Below, piece after piece: positions 33,171 to 46,500 of a stretch of 64,000 bases of DNA. The position numbers and the translations under genes were made by a program. The DNA comes from Amborella trichopoda. Taxonomy: Eukaryota > Streptophyta > Magnoliopsida > Amborellales > Amborellaceae. Within the stretch, counting starts at the first letter, position 1; the number at the start of each line of letters is the position of its first letter. Below the pieces are notes generated by a model, which saw only the letters and a program-made list of their open reading frames with translations, did no database searches and was not told the origin of the DNA. The DNA is taken from contig NW_006499436.1 in the NCBI RefSeq assembly GCF_000471905.2, positions 1,064,512 to 1,128,511 of the forward strand. Direction: 5' to 3'.

Positions 33171-34341
33171 ACGCAAATTCTGGATATGCATCAAAACCTG
33201 GTTATGCAAATTCTAGTATACGAAAAATCTGATTTTGAAAACGATGTTGTTTGGTTGACGATTGGAAGAGCCCAGTATTTGAAAAATGCCCTATGCCTTG
33301 TTTGGCTCCACTAAGTTGAAATCCAGGTTTTGGTTGTTTGCTATTAAACCAGCTTAGCCATTCATTTCATAAGTTAATCATTCTATAGTAATATATGGCC
33401 AATTAAGAATATTTTTGGGAAGAAATAATCCACTATACGACAAAGAAATTAGATGGTTACGTTCTCTAATCATTTTAAGGTTGAATTATGATATCAAAAC
33501 TGTTGCAGCCAGCACTACAGCAGAGAGCATCTTTTTATTTGAATAAAGATCTAAGAGAATTCCTCTGTGGAATCCAATCAAACCGATACTCTTTTATAAT
33601 GGTAAAGCCAACATTACTACAAAGTTATTCATCTCTATAGTCCAATCAAACCAATCCTGTATAATAATGTGTAAGACCAATAATAAGGGATTCAACAAAT
33701 ACGCCGTTCCATTCAATCAAAAATCAAGAAGGCAAACTTTTCTACTTCTAATCGTCCCGGAAAGAATAAAATGCACCCATATCCTTACAAAGCCAAGAAA
33801 CTAATAAGTCATAAAGCATCCTACAATCCATTAAGACAAATTCTGATATTCCCACTAAAACGAAAATTATCTTACGCACTTTAAAAGTTGTCTCAAGCAT
33901 TCCATATTCATTGACCAAGAACAACCAAAGGAAACAGCACACAAAAAAAAAAAAAAGTTTTCCCAAGCATTCTGTAGAGAGGCCTTACAAAATTATAAGG
34001 AGTGGCATCCATTTTTTTTTTTAGAGTGTTCACCGAGAAGTGGAATCTATGTAGTTCTACGAAGAAAAGGGGAAACAAAAGAAAAACCGAAGATGCTCAT
34101 TTATAGAAAGATTGCCAAGATTTACAGGAGATGAATATTCAACAGAAATGCCGTAATACACACCAGCCAACAAAGGTAAAAGCACAAAAATAAATCAATT
34201 TTTACTCACCCATTCAATTTAGTGACAACCCCAAAAACACACCATCAACAACATCAAAACCCAAACACTGAGATATTTTTCATTCCATCTACACAAAAAA
34301 GAGAAAACGGAACAAAAAATCAGTAAATATTTCTCATACCT
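33171..34341. other. Intergenic, nothing recognised
   Basis: AT-rich sequence upstream of RH36 with A-runs near 33945 and T-runs near 34010. No gene or defined repeat seen. Confidence 0.4.
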
Positions 34342-34660
34342 AGCGATGCAAGAGTAATCGAGAGAGAGGGTGAAAGAAGCCTTCCGGCACTGCAAAAAGT
34401 TGGGCCAACAATTGAGCCCAAAATAATGCGGTGAAGGTGGAGGACCGATTGAAAGTTGTCTCAGCTTCGATCAGTTGTGATAGCAAGGCGGAAGGGATAG
34501 AGGAAGCTCGGTAACATCTGTACCAATGGCGGTCCAAACGGTGAGAGAGAGAGAGGGGGAGAGCATGGCATAAAAAGAAAATGGGAACGGAGCAAATTTC
34601 GAGTAAAACTGAGCTTACAGAAAACGAGTATTCGTGTATTCCAACTTTTTTCTGAATAGG
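34342..34660 (-). other. Possible non-coding or leader exon
   Basis: On the minus strand this 320-bp stretch is less AT-rich than its surroundings, contains a CT-rich tract and ends at a good donor (GCTAG|GTATGAG). It has an open frame of 107 codons without recognisable motifs. It could be a leader exon or a lncRNA first exon upstream of RH36, or chance. Confidence 0.25.
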
Positions 34661-34959
34661 CATATGTTTATTTTGGTGGTTTTGGACCCTGTAAATCGCG
34701 GTCTCTGACGTCCAAAAACCAGTACATGCAAAATTAGGTTTTACTTATGCTAGGTCCCAAACAATCTTAAGGTGTTTGGAACCTTATACAATCATCCAAG
34801 AATGGGTTACTATGCGTAAGCCGACTCAGTTGTACACGTGCGGCCCTCTCTTAGATCCACCTTAACGATGGGTTTATGTCTAAAAATTTTAGAGATTCAT
34901 AGGCCAAGCAATTTATAAATAAAAAAATCAAAAAAAATAACTTAAAAAAAAAAAAAAAA

Positions 34960-35275
34960 AAAATTGTTGTGATTTTTATTTTATCATAGCATTTAATTTT
35001 GGTGTAAAATTTGTTAGGATTATCTAAAAATCTGTTTTTCTCTAATCATAAAATTTTAAACTGAAATCAAGTAAATCTATAAACATATGAAAATCTTGAA
35101 AATGGACGGTAGAAATAATGTATTGTAAGAAGCACTATTTATAGAACCCAAAATCTTTGTTTTTTTCATATTCATATATCTCGTTGTCGAGCTGATCAAT
35201 AAAAGAGATTTTCAACATTAAAACACCTATTTTATTCTACATTTTAAGGTTGCAATCTTATATAAATTTTTCTCT
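34960..35275 (-). mobile_element. MITE-B copy (minus orientation)
   Basis: The reverse complement matches 19908-20279 closely, including 'tatataagattgcaacctta', the 'acattatttctaccgtccat' region and 'acaccaaaattaaatgctat'. The left end is blurred by a poly(A) run. Confidence 0.7.
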
Positions 35276-35598
35276 TTTCTTTTTTTTTTAGGGATTTCCG
35301 TTGACTTATAGAAAAGTTTTCAATCATCCAAAGAAATCACCGCTTAAATTTAGTGATATGTGGCTTCAGGAAGGGCTAGAGTAGTTAGACACTCATAAGC
35401 TTATTATTTTAGTTGGGAATTGGCTTCCTGTTGTAAAAGGAAGAAATGGAGTTCACAGTAATGCACCAAAGAACACAGCAAGAACGATCTAGGGTTTTCA
35501 ATAAAAGAAAACCAGTAAAAAAATAAGAAAGAATTTAAGAGATTAAATCATCAATCTACCATCTTAAACAAGAAAGAGAACACAAAGCAACAAAAAAA

Positions 35599-36127
35599 AA
35601 GAAAGCTTTCTATGTCCACCTACAACATAGAAGTTATATGTTCCCCTTATCCAAGGGTCCATTTTTTAATGGAATGTTAAGATTGTCTCAATCATACCCT
35701 TTATCCAACCGTCCCCTCAATCCAACCGTTCTCAGAATATCTCAATCACAATGTCATGTCTCTATACTGTTTTATTTTTAATTTTTTTTCTTCTATAAAC
35801 TGTTTTGACACCAAATTTTGGATGTTCATTCTTATATTAAACTCGCACTAAAGAATAATATAAAAAAAAATTTCAATAAAATAAAATAATCAAAATAACT
35901 TTGAAAGATTTTAAATATATTTTGGTAATAATTGTTAATATTTTTTATAGGTGCGTCCCAATGAAAATACGGCACGTATCAAATTTTATATTCAAAAAAA
36001 TTGTATTAAAAAAACTAAAAATAACATACTTTAAGATGGTGAGCGGCTCTCTTAATAAAAAATAGATGGCTGGATGGTAAGAGCACATAGAACTTTTACG
36101 TCGTAGGGGAATATAAAAAGCTTTCCA
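35599..36127. mobile_element. MITE-A copy 2
   Basis: Starts gaaagctttctatg, ends 'atataaaaagctttcca', and shares the full interior with 7251-7758 ('ctgttttgacaccaaatttt', 'gatggctggatggta'). Flanks are A-rich, so the 9-bp duplication cannot be judged. A short segment near 35640-35750 is internally duplicated ('ttatccaa(g/c)cgtc'). Confidence 0.75.
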
Positions 36128-36171
36128 AAAATAAAGTGAGAGGACGAGGTTCAGAGAAAGAAACGCACCTG

Positions 36172-36410
36172 ATATGATATATTAGAAGCTGAAGAGTGCT
36201 CTCACGGCCACCGTGTCCATGGAGAGGAGAGGATTAGGTTTTCGGGCACAGAGAGAGACAGAAGAGAGAGAAAGAAGAAGGAGAGAGAGAGAGCACTTCG
36301 TGAGAAAAAAATAAGAGGGCTCCGAGCCTCTGGCTTTATGGACGATATGAAATAACAGGCTGCCCTACAAATTGCGAGTAACAAAGCCTTGTTCTACAGG
36401 GAGAGAGAGT
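36172..36410 (-). other. Possible leader exon, minus strand
   Basis: The minus strand shows a CT-rich leader-like stretch, a 12-codon upstream-ORF-like ATG (MDTVAVRALFSF then stop) and a plausible donor ATCAG|GTGCG at the low-coordinate side. No coding exon follows before RH36. Its status is unknown. Confidence 0.25.
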
Positions 36411-37205
36411 AGGGCTAATCCGCTAGGTTTTTGAGAGGTTCCGAAAGCCAGTATGAGATTTTAGCGGAAGATAGGCTAGTGGATACCTGCACAATAATTA
36501 TTCGTAAGGAGCGCAACAGATTTTTTTTATCCCTCCCAACACATGGGTTTTATGATTTTTTTTTTTTTTTTTTTTTTGTAGAGATCTCGCTTAATCTACT
36601 TCAATCTATTTATTATTAAAGTGCCACAAAACAGCATAAATCTCATATTTTCTATTAAAGTGTTACGAAACAGTATAAATTTCATATTTCTTTGCAATCT
36701 ATTTTCGTGTAATTGACTTAGAGGTACCCAAATGATTAATAACTTATTCTTTTTCTTCATTTTAGAATCTTTTAAAAAAAAATTAAAAAATTCTCAAATT
36801 ACCATTGTTAAGGATTAAAAAGGAGGAACAATCATTTTACTAATTTTACCCCTCAACTACGCTCAATCAAACAAAAATATCTTGTTTAGGTTTACAAATA
36901 AGGAAAATATTACTCTAGAATAACTAGAGGTATTTTTCTTGATACATGTAAGGCATTTAGGTGTCAAATAATAAAAATACCCCCACTTCCTTATTACTAA
37001 TCCTGAATATTATATTCTTTATTTGTAACATTAAACAAGCAAATGTATGTTTATCATTGGATTGTAGCCTCTTAGGGGTTCAAATTACTGAAATCGTCGT
37101 TGAGTATTTTTCATTCTCAAATTTGAACAAGGGCAATTTTGTTTTTTTTTTTTTAATTCTTTTTTAGGAGGTACCTAACTAAGTGAAAAAAAAAATGACC
37201 CCTCA
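36411..37205. other. AT-rich intergenic, nothing recognised
   Basis: Includes a long T-run at 36557-36578. No gene recognised. Confidence 0.4.
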
Positions 37206-37985
37206 AATTTGTTAGTCAGGGTCATTTGACCCCTTCAATGCTTTTGTTAGGGCATTTTCTATAAAATTAATAGAAAATATCTCTATACCTCTTATTTTTT
37301 AAGTTTCACTTCACAATAGATTTAATGTTTTAAAAGATATCTTAGGGCATAAAAATTGTAGATTTTATTTCTTCTAACCCCCTTATTTTAAACCTCTTTT
37401 TTTAGGCCAAAATTTGTTAGTCAGGATCATTTGACCCCTTCAATGCTTTTGATAGGGGTTTCAACCCATCTACATATTCTATAAAATTAAGGGAAAATAT
37501 CTCTATACCCCTTATTTTTAAGTTTCATTTCACAATAGATTTAATGTTTTAAAAGATATCTTGGAGCATAAAAATTGTAGATCTTATTTCTTCTAATCCT
37601 CTGAGTTATTTTAAACCACTTTTTTTAGGCCAAACAAAGCTAAAAAGACATGTTTTTTTTAAAAGTCGTCCTCCCAAACTTCTAGAGAGAGAAAAGTGAG
37701 AGGTTATTAGGAGAGAGAGATAGAGAGAGAGGTGTTTGGAAAAATATGGTAGGAGAGAGTGAGTGAGAGACATAGAAAGAGAGAGGTTTGGGGTATATAA
37801 GTGAAGAGAGATAAATGATTGAGTTTAGAAAGAGCATGTCTTTCTCATATTTGTTTAGGTTAAAAAATATGTTTAAAATGGTCAGGGGGTTAGAAAATAT
37901 CTTTTTAAACCTTGGATTTATCATGATATGAAACCTAAAAGTAAGGAATATGGAGATATTTTTCCTAAAATTAATAGACTTAGAA
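37206..37985. repeat. Tandem plus inverted repeat unit
   Basis: 37206-37418 and 37419-37635 are tandem copies ('ttgttagtca', 'catttgaccccttcaatgct', 'aaaatatctctatacc'). 37840-37985 carries part of the same unit inverted. A GA-rich stretch (37680-37800) lies in the middle. It may be a decayed foldback element. Confidence 0.8.
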
Positions 37986-38269
37986 TATAGGCGCATATAC
38001 ATGCAACTTTAGGTTTTCAAATATGAAAATGCCATTAAATTTCAAACTGTAGTTTTCTCAATTATAATTTGAAATTGCTATTTGGTTTTTTTGGTGATGA
38101 GGGCTATTTGATATTACACTCATATTATAATTTAGGCCTTTCTCGAAATTTGCCACTCTCGAATTACAACTTGCCCCATTAGTGGTATACCACCATAAAA
38201 TAAGCACCAAATTGCCAAAAAGGCCAAACAACTAGTTTAGTTTACAAATAGTACAACTATTCTTATAGA

Positions 38270-39225
38270 TCATGTGTCAAGATAAATTAGCAACTGTTGA
38301 CAACTTGATAAAGATGGGGTTTATTATCACAAATGTGTGTATCCTATGTAAAGACAGTGATGAAATTTCATAACATTTTTCCCTTTCATGCCCTTTTGTT
38401 ACATATCTTTGGGATTGAGCTCGGTAGCGCCTCAATCTGTCATTACCTTTGTCCCAAAATGTCAAAGTTCTTCTTGACCAATGAATCACACATGATATTT
38501 CAAAGATGAGAACTATTCTTTGGATATCTATTTGGGTTAGCCTTATTTGGAATGTGTGTAAGGAAAGAAATAGAAGAATATTTGATAGTATAAGTACAGA
38601 TCTATCTACATTAAAATCGAATATTTTGGCAGTTGCAACTGATTAGTTCCTTGCACATAAAGATAGTGGATTTACTCCTAAAAATCTTATCATTAGCAAT
38701 CCCTTAGCAAATAGCGACTATGGGTGTTACTACCAACACTCGTAGCAAGGTTATTTTGATACCACTACCAGTGAATTCCTTCAAACTTAATTTTGATGGA
38801 AGTTTACTTGACAATCCAGGGTCAGCTGGCTATGGTGGACTTATCAAATATAATTTGGGTCACATTATATTTTCTTACTCGGGTCCTTGTGGTATCACAA
38901 CAGCAAAGGAGACGAAAGCATGAGGTTTATTAGAATGTTTGAAATTGCTTTGCACTTTGGAAAGGGACAGGATTATCAAAAGAGACTTGGCAAATGTCAT
39001 TACCTGGAGTAAGAGAAAGGCTCATATTCCTTGGAGATTAAGGATTATTTTTATCAAATTTGAGATATTTTGTCAACCTCTATGTCAACGGTCCAACATT
39101 GTTATAGAGAGATAAATGAAGATACTGATGTTCTTTCCAAAAGATGAGTCTATACTCCCTCTCGGTTGGTTACTTCATTTATGTAATATTGTGTCTTTGC
39201 TTGAACATCTTGTAAAAAAAAAAAG
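38270..39225 (+). pseudogene. L1-type LINE 3' end (zf-RVT, RNase H)
   Basis: 38277-38350 reads DKLATVDNLIKMGF and NVCILCKDSDE, the CxxC half of the zinc-binding domain that follows RT in plant L1 elements. 38760-38930 reads FKLNFDGSLLDNPGSAGYGG, an RNase H-like (RVT_3) domain, followed by frame-broken remains (PWRLRIIFIKFEIF, then 'FPKDES'). It ends in an 11-bp poly(A) at 39214-39224. RT and endonuclease are absent: 5'-truncated and dead. Confidence 0.82.
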
Positions 39226-39239
39226 ACGACTGCAGAACA

Positions 39240-39500
39240 ACTTGTGCCTAGGGTAGAATCTTGGCCCTGTGGCCAAGCTTAGGGGTATGGCACTTTGGCT
39301 TTTCTATTTATTTCGAAAACGAATTAATTCTTAATTGGCTCAGCCAGGCCTGATCTAACCCAAATCACTAATAGGGTTGGGCCAAGCCATCTATCCAAAA
39401 GCCTGGGCTTGTTTTGGGACAAGGCTAAGGCCATTTTGTCTTGGTCCAAACCAAGTTGAGCCAGGCCAAGGGCCTTGGGCTATCCCATTGCGACCTTCAT
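39240..39500. repeat. GGGCC/GGCCA-rich patch, possible hAT MITE relic
   Basis: Composition like the hAT-like MITE at 3677-3978 and the patch at 27890-28110 ('gggttgggcca', 'gagccaggccaag', 'tatcccattgcgacc'). No clear terminal repeats. Confidence 0.3.
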
Positions 39501-40317
39501 TTCTCTCTCAATCTACAAAGTGTCTTTGTACTCTTGTAATTCTCCTTCTTACGTTATCCACTCTTTTCTCTAACACAAATATCTGTTTTTTTTTTTTGAC
39601 AAATATTCCTTACATTATTTATAAAATCTACTCAAAAGAAATTACATCAAAGGAAATAGCTAGAACGGACAAAGAGGGTCTCATTTAGTAAGAAATTCGC
39701 CTCGCGATAGACATGACAAAAAGAAACTAAAAGTTGATCCACCAGATGCAGCCAACAAGACCTCAGTTTTCAACCAGCCGGCTGAAAGTTGATCCACCAG
39801 ATCCATAATATGTTGCTCCTTCTTGTACCAATTAATTGTGAACTCGAATATCTTTTTCATATTATATTTTTATCTTTTTGGGGATATCCTTTTGGGTACT
39901 AATTTAGATTTTAATAATTTATTTTTTGAAAATGCAGGAGAATATCATAAAATGTGAATTTGGGTCGCTATGGACATACCCAAGCCAATTAGATGGCATG
40001 CATGTGGCCCTCATGGATCACGTGGGCCCAATTGATGATAGGCTCCACGTCCACGTGGTGTTTGACATGGGGTCTAGCTGGACATGGAATCCACATCATA
40101 GCCCCAAGAATCTTCTATTTCAAGTTGGACAGATGATGTGTCGCCCCTCAAAAGAAAGAGAAAGCGGGGTAAGGAAGTATGGTGGGCATTTGCATGCGTC
40201 AGTGATAAAATATTTTCAATACTGTGATAGTGCTCGCGTTCAACAACATTATTTTATGCTGAAATATGGATAAGAGTGTAAATGATGAATTCTATGTTAA
40301 CTTACATACACAAAAAG
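39501..40317. other. Intergenic, nothing recognised
   Basis: Contains a 115-codon open stretch (39926-40273) without any recognisable domain, and 'aaagttgatccaccagat' duplicated near 39730 and 39785. No supported gene. Confidence 0.35.
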
Positions 40318-40680
40318 TTTATATATCAGTGAGGCCCTAAACAATCAAATTAAGGTGCACCTCAAAAATTCATTGCAAGAGGTTGTTTCGCTGCTGAAAC
40401 CTCTCGATTCGATCCTCAAGCTGTATAGATATGAGAAAAAACAATATTCTAAATCTTAGATAAAGTGCATCTTGTAATGTATAATCTAGACAATTTTCAA
40501 GATTTTCAAGTGTTTATAGATCTGCTCAATCTACATTATTTTTTAATATTTAAATTTTACAATTAGAGATGAAAATAAAGTTTTAGGCCATCAAAAAGAT
40601 TTATGATACTAAAATAATACATTTCTAAATCTAAGGATGCACCTTACTTTGATTGTTTAGGGCCTCAGCCTTGTACAAAC
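40318..40680. mobile_element. MITE-B copy inserted in antisense copia fragment
   Basis: 'gaggccctaaacaatcaaat' (40331) and 'tttgattgtttagggcctc' (40648-40666) form a near-perfect inverted repeat of about 32 bp, the clearest termini of this family in the window. It abuts the integrase end of the copia fragment at 40681. Confidence 0.85.
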
Positions 40681-41460
40681 CACACCCTTAAATATTATAA
40701 AAAACATGATAAATAAACTCACCACCACCATCAAATCAAAAGGTTTAAAGCTTACAAGAAAATTAGAGTTCAAAGTAGGTATGAAAATTATGAAAACCAT
40801 TAAAGACATCAAACTGTTATTTAGAAAAATATATCCAAGTACATCAGGTGTAGCCATCCACGAATATTAAATAGACGATAAGAACCTAATAACGAACTAA
40901 ATAGTGCTGGATCACAAGTATCAGTAGGAATTAGATCAACAAAAGCATTGGACTTCCTGCCAATAGGTTCAATAGAAACTCAAATATTTGCTTAGTTGGC
41001 AATATAAACACAAGGAACCATAAGGTAAATTACAAAATTTCGAAGAGCCAACTCTCTCCATAGATGACAAATAGTAGAGAAACTAGGATGACCTAAAACA
41101 TGCATGCCACAAAGTGGAAGATCCTCTTTTAGCTTTAGAAATAAACACAAGAAGACCATAGAGTTGAACATTTTGGAGTGCATATAAGCCTTCACTTAGC
41201 AGCCCCCAAGCATTCACCTTCTTGCTTTGTTGGTCCTCAATGACATAACCACAAGAAGTGAACTCAAACGAGCGCTTAAAGCTATTAGTTAATTGAGATA
41301 CAAATATAAATTACTTCTTTAATTTGGGGACAAGTAAATCATTAAGATATTTAAAGAACCAAAAGTAGAGAAAATTGAAGCACTTCCAATATGGGTTATA
41401 AGTAGGGTGTTGCCATGCCTGGCGAAAATCATGAAAGAACCATAGGAAAGAACCATACCT
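40681..41460 (-). pseudogene. Antisense copia fragment (GAG-pre-integrase, integrase core)
   Basis: Minus-strand frames read, from high to low coordinate: NTLLITHIGSASIF, 'LNDLLVPKLKK' and 'FVSQLTNSF' (the segment before integrase), SEGLYALQNVQ, 'HPSFST' with the zinc-binding LxHxRLGH region damaged, CLYCQLSKY, and finally 'FNGFHNFHTYFE' and 'FDGGGEFI' from the integrase core. There are several frame changes. RT, RNase H and LTRs are not seen nearby. Confidence 0.8.
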
Positions 41461-43185
41461 CCGGTTGACTTCCATCATGTAAACAGTTACAACAATTTTT
41501 ATAATCTTATGATCGATCGGGTGGTGTCGTGATTGATAAGTTACTAAAATAACAGACTAGTGCATTGTGGTGAGATGAAACACCTTTGATGTGCAAACAT
41601 TATGTGACCATGTTGTCCCCAACATTGGCATGTTATATGAGATTGTATGCCCGCTCTTTGATGTTGTTGTATAGCTTGACATTAAGATGGATTGGCTCCG
41701 AGGATACCATGCTGACCCCTGTAATCGAGGACCCCATAATCCATGACCTTGATGATAGCCATTTTCTATGCCATGCTGACGTACTAAAAAGAGATTGAAG
41801 ATTGATCTCAACCAGCAATGGAGAAACAAAACCAAGCTTCATATATAAGAAGAGAGAATCAAAGAAAATGATGGAGATGGATGTTTAGTCACATTTTAGA
41901 TTTAAATTATAAGTCTAGACCTTTGAATCATATCTTGTTCACTTATTAGGCTGCCAATTGCTGAGAGATGGTCACATATAATCTTGAACTACATCAAACA
42001 CTTAATCACTTAATTTGAGTCCCTTTGTAAACTGAACATTCAGTTAGTTGGAGAACATTAGCAAAGTTCTCTCTCCAAAGATGTGGAAAATAGGATAGTT
42101 GGAAAGAGAGAGAGAGAGAGGGATTGTATTGACAGATTGGGCCTGAGAATTACAGCTTGAGAGTGCTCAACCTGTGCTCTAATACGATGAGAAAGTCAGA
42201 AACCCAAGATAGAGAACTAGAAGACTTAATTGAATGCAAACTGTATATATTTCCTATTCACTCACACACATATAGATATATGAATATACTGCAAAGAGAT
42301 ACACAAAGACCAGACTACCCTTAAGAGTAAAATGAAAAAATGATACCAATAGTAAAATGACAATACACTTAAAAGCATGTGGTGGGGTTGTTTAGTGTGG
42401 GAAGAAAAAGAAAGAAAGAATTCTGGCACGTCCACAATTTGGGGAGGTGGTCTCTATGATATCTTAGTCAAAGAGAAGAAGAAAAAAAGGATCTTCTCAT
42501 AGGGCCATGCACACAAGAATTAGAGAGAAAGGTCCCTATAGGCTACTGTAAGTTAGAGATAGAGAAACAAATTCACCATAGAAAAAGACATTCCATATGA
42601 ACATAAGACCTGAGGTAAAAAATCTCATTGGTTCTTGCATGTACGAAAAAAGTTACGAACTCCCCAAGAGGTTCACAGATGACAGAAGATCTTTCGGAAG
42701 ATACATGTGCACAAGGAAGAGAACACCACATATGACAAAGAGATATCCTGAGAGAGAAGTGTGGAATCTGGCTTTTTATTTTTTTATTTTTTTTTAAGAC
42801 AAGAATGGAATCTTCCTCCTGATCTTTCACGATCCGGTGAGGTGCTTGAGAAGTTTTGTGAGAGTTTGAGAATGGACTTTGCATGCGCCAATGATCCAAG
42901 AGACCCGGTGTATTTGGTGATTAGACTCGTTACGTTAACGACTGAACTCGTTGTCTGTTTATTGTTGTTTGTTTTGTTCATAGGTATGTTTATTGTTGTT
43001 TGTTTTGTTTTTGTATAGGTATTTGTGTGTATTGCACTCTTGGGCTTCTACATCAAGGTTCAAGGAATCGTGTTATAGATACGAATTTTTTGTTTTGATC
43101 TAAGAAGGGTGATGACTTTAAACTTTCCTTTAACCCGTCCCATGCCCTGGTAAAGGGGTTGGGTTGTGTTGGCTAGGCAGCCAAC
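41461..43185. other. Intergenic, nothing recognised
   Basis: Holds a GA run at 42105-42121. No exon or mobile element that I can defend. Short open stretches near 42573-43018 have no recognisable motif. Confidence 0.35.
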
Positions 43186-43189
43186 ATAA

Positions 43190-43520
43190 AATTTTGCTAA
43201 AACTTATGATGAATCTTTACCATACAATAAGGCGATAAGATGAGAGATAGTAGACTTAAGTAGGCTGGCCATTTGTGGCACCGACTAAGTACAATACCTA
43301 TTAGGAGGTGTGAGTTAGTTCAAGTAGAAGGACTGAAAAGGGCAAGAGGTAGACCCAAAAAGATGTGGTTGGAAGTAGTCCGAAAAGATATGGGGACTTA
43401 TGGCCTCACTGAGGGTATGGCCTTTAATAGAGCAGAATAGCGGAACATGATTTGTGTAGCCGACCCCAATTAATTGAGAAAAAAGCTATGATGATGACGA
43501 TGATGATGATATGAATTTTT
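43190..43520 (+). pseudogene. RTE-type LINE C-terminus with ATG-repeat tail
   Basis: Reads RDSRLK, 'AGHLWHR', VQVEGLKRARGRPKKMWLEV, then VRKDMGTYGLTEGMAFNRAE and VADPN, the very conserved C-terminal end of plant RTE elements. It finishes with 'ccccaattaattgag' and a (GAT/ATG)n tail at 43490-43512. Two in-frame stops. RT and endonuclease are missing. Confidence 0.88.
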
Positions 43521-46500
43521 TGTTTTGATAATACTGGCCTGAAGTTGCGAGCATCATTCTCTTGACTTTTGAAAAGAAGTATGCACGCGTGAAGAGAAGA
43601 AAAATCCATAGAGAAGTGTAGTCTACCTTTGTGAGATATGTAGTCTCTACATGATTCTTGTATTGATTTTGTGTCTCCACTATGCTGTAACTCACCTAGC
43701 GAGTGACAAAAACAAATCTAAGAAACCAAATATTCAGGTTTTTTTCAAGTGATAGCACTGTTGATCCTAATTTTTATTCCAAATCCCCATAGCATCTGTT
43801 TCTTGTCAAGAAAGGATGGAAGACTGTAAATGTATTTGTTCTTTTAGTTTTGAATAATTTTGTCTTTGTGCATTCACTTTTTCAATATATTTTTTGGACA
43901 AATTGTCTCAAAATATATAGTACTTATAGACAGTGAAAAGAAAAATGCGAAATGTTTCATATCCCGGCATTGGAACCAAAAAAAATCTTTTCGAAAAAAA
44001 AAATCTTTTCGAAAAAAAAAAATGCAAAATGCAGAATAGGATAAATTCGCTAATCAATACCCATTTCAAGATTTGCATGCTATTTGCCCCGATGGATAAA
44101 CTACTAGTGAAGTTTGAGAGTTAGAACTGCACAAAAGATGCAAGACACTTTGGGTCAAAATATTGAGACTCTATGGAGGCACTAGATGTTTTAGAAAAGG
44201 GATGTATAATATAATCCAATGAGCAATAGAAAACTATACTCCATTGGGGTCATCCACATTTGATGAAATTATGAGTGGTGATGAAGAGGTAGGACCCACC
44301 ATTGTGATCATATCCTGTTCTAGGGGGTTCCATTCCCTCGTTACAACCATTCATCATGTCATTGGACGAGGACCACCCCATGGAATATGTTCTTGAGTAG
44401 CCATTGGATGTACTGTACACTTTCCTTCTAGAGATGTAAGTGGTTCAAGGGGATTGACATAACACCAAACCACATGTTTTCAATGGCTTAAGCCCTAACA
44501 TTCGGTGGATTTGTTGTTGCAGAGCCTATGCGAGGAGTATTTATGATGGGAAACTTTCTGTCAAGGGAACCTATGTTTATTGCATTATGAAAACCAATGT
44601 GTGCAACTCACTTGAAAAATTTAAGAGCCATTTATAATAGGAAATAAAGCCATCGAGTAAATCCAAAGTACCATATGAAAGCATGACTAGAAAAAACAGA
44701 AGTATTTGAATAACCAGATAGAAGTGCAAGGGTAAAGAAAGAGGATTGAAATAAGTAAAACCAATGCTTGACACAAAAAAGAAGTCATTGCAATCGTGCT
44801 AATAACTGTAAAAACAATCTCAATGCCCCAAAGAAACCAAACAGAGAATAGTTAACCAAATGACCATTGAATATGCAGTTTTCAAAAAATATTTACTCAA
44901 GTGACTATATAGCTAACTAGTAGGCCAATTCAGAGGCAACATAACTGCAAAATAAGAATTTTAATGAAACGTATTCAATCATCTTATATGTGGTCTCCAA
45001 ACAAAAAACCAGGACCACTACTAGCATATTATGAAACAAAAGCAAAATGAGGTAGTGATATCCAATACCGGTAGAATCGGTGGAGGAGAAAATGAATTCA
45101 CTATTCAAGTCTTATTGTTATTAAAAAGGGAATATTCATCCACGCCACATATTCCTCACAACATGGTGTCATTGAAAGGCAACATATATGGATGGTAAAT
45201 TGATGAGACATGCTACATTGAGTTTCATTGGGAAGTACTCTACTACTACAATGTCTCTCAAAAATTAGGTGCTTTTCTATTAATAAAACATATAATGAGG
45301 TTTGAATAGTTTGAAGCCCTACATAAAGGTCAGAAATACCATGTCATGCTGTGTCTAAGGGAGTGCTCTCACATTTCCTGAATTTCATAGAGCATAATTT
45401 CTCACTAAATAGAAAAGAGATTTTCAAGGAATTGACTTTTAAAGTTAGTGTTAGTAGCTGAGGTTTTTATGGTAAAGGCGCTGACAAAAGTAGGCTGCTC
45501 TTAAACAGCAGAAAAGGACCAAATTCCCAATATTTTGGCATGTAGATGAATTATTAGCAAGGCGAGAGTTACTCAAAGTAACCGATCTGCACAAACAGGA
45601 CCCCAAATTCCAAGTGAAAACAAGTTTTATTTTATTTGTGGGATACACTGAGGACCTAAAGGATAGAGATTTATGATCATGAGAATGGCCCATTTGTCAG
45701 AAGTAAAGGTATTTGCTTTTTAGGGATACAGTTCTACTCATGGTAGAGACACCAAAATTTGAATATTTTATATTGCCCAATAACAATAAAGAAATCATCA
45801 ATAACAATCAATATCCTACTGAGGGGACCATATTAGATACATTATAGAGGAAGATCAATATGGCTATGATGAATAGAGACTTTGTAAGAACTCCATTGCA
45901 TTTAGATAATTATTGCATGGATTAAGAAGATCAAGATGGCTATGATGAATATAGACTTTGTAATAACTCCATTGCATTTAGATGATTATTGCATGGACAT
46001 TAATCCAATGATACAAGTTATAATGATGCAACTCAATTGAATAAGTCAAAGTGATTGGATAAACCATGTAATGAATTGATTCAATAACAAATATGTGAAT
46101 TAGTAGAACGACAGGGCTAATATGAAGGCCTGTAAATAGATTTCAAAGAAAAAGAGCAAAAAAAGTTGATGTCCAGAATCTACAAGGGCAAAGAAAACTA
46201 ATGAAATTGGAAAACCAACAACACTCGAAAGGAAGACAAGAAACCATTTGAACAACTTTGGGATGTGCTCCTATGGGCAGTTAATCCCTACAGTAAAGGT
46301 TTGCTTATCAAGATCGCTTGAGAAGGTTGGGCTCCCTCCCAAAGTGTTGCTTCAAATCACTAGACTAAAGGAAAGCTACGACTTCATCAACTTTCATCCT
46401 TGGTAAGTATGGTAACCAAGAACTCCCAAGTCCCACCACACAACCAATGAGTTATCTTACACGCTGAGCAACATTGCAAACTTCATAGTGTTGAATTCTG

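Noticed and set aside
39926..40273. 115-codon plus-strand open frame
   Set aside because: No domain, no codon bias I can see, no splice sites; probably chance.
42573..43018. Overlapping open frames on both strands
   Set aside because: No motif and inconsistent with any splice model; left as intergenic.
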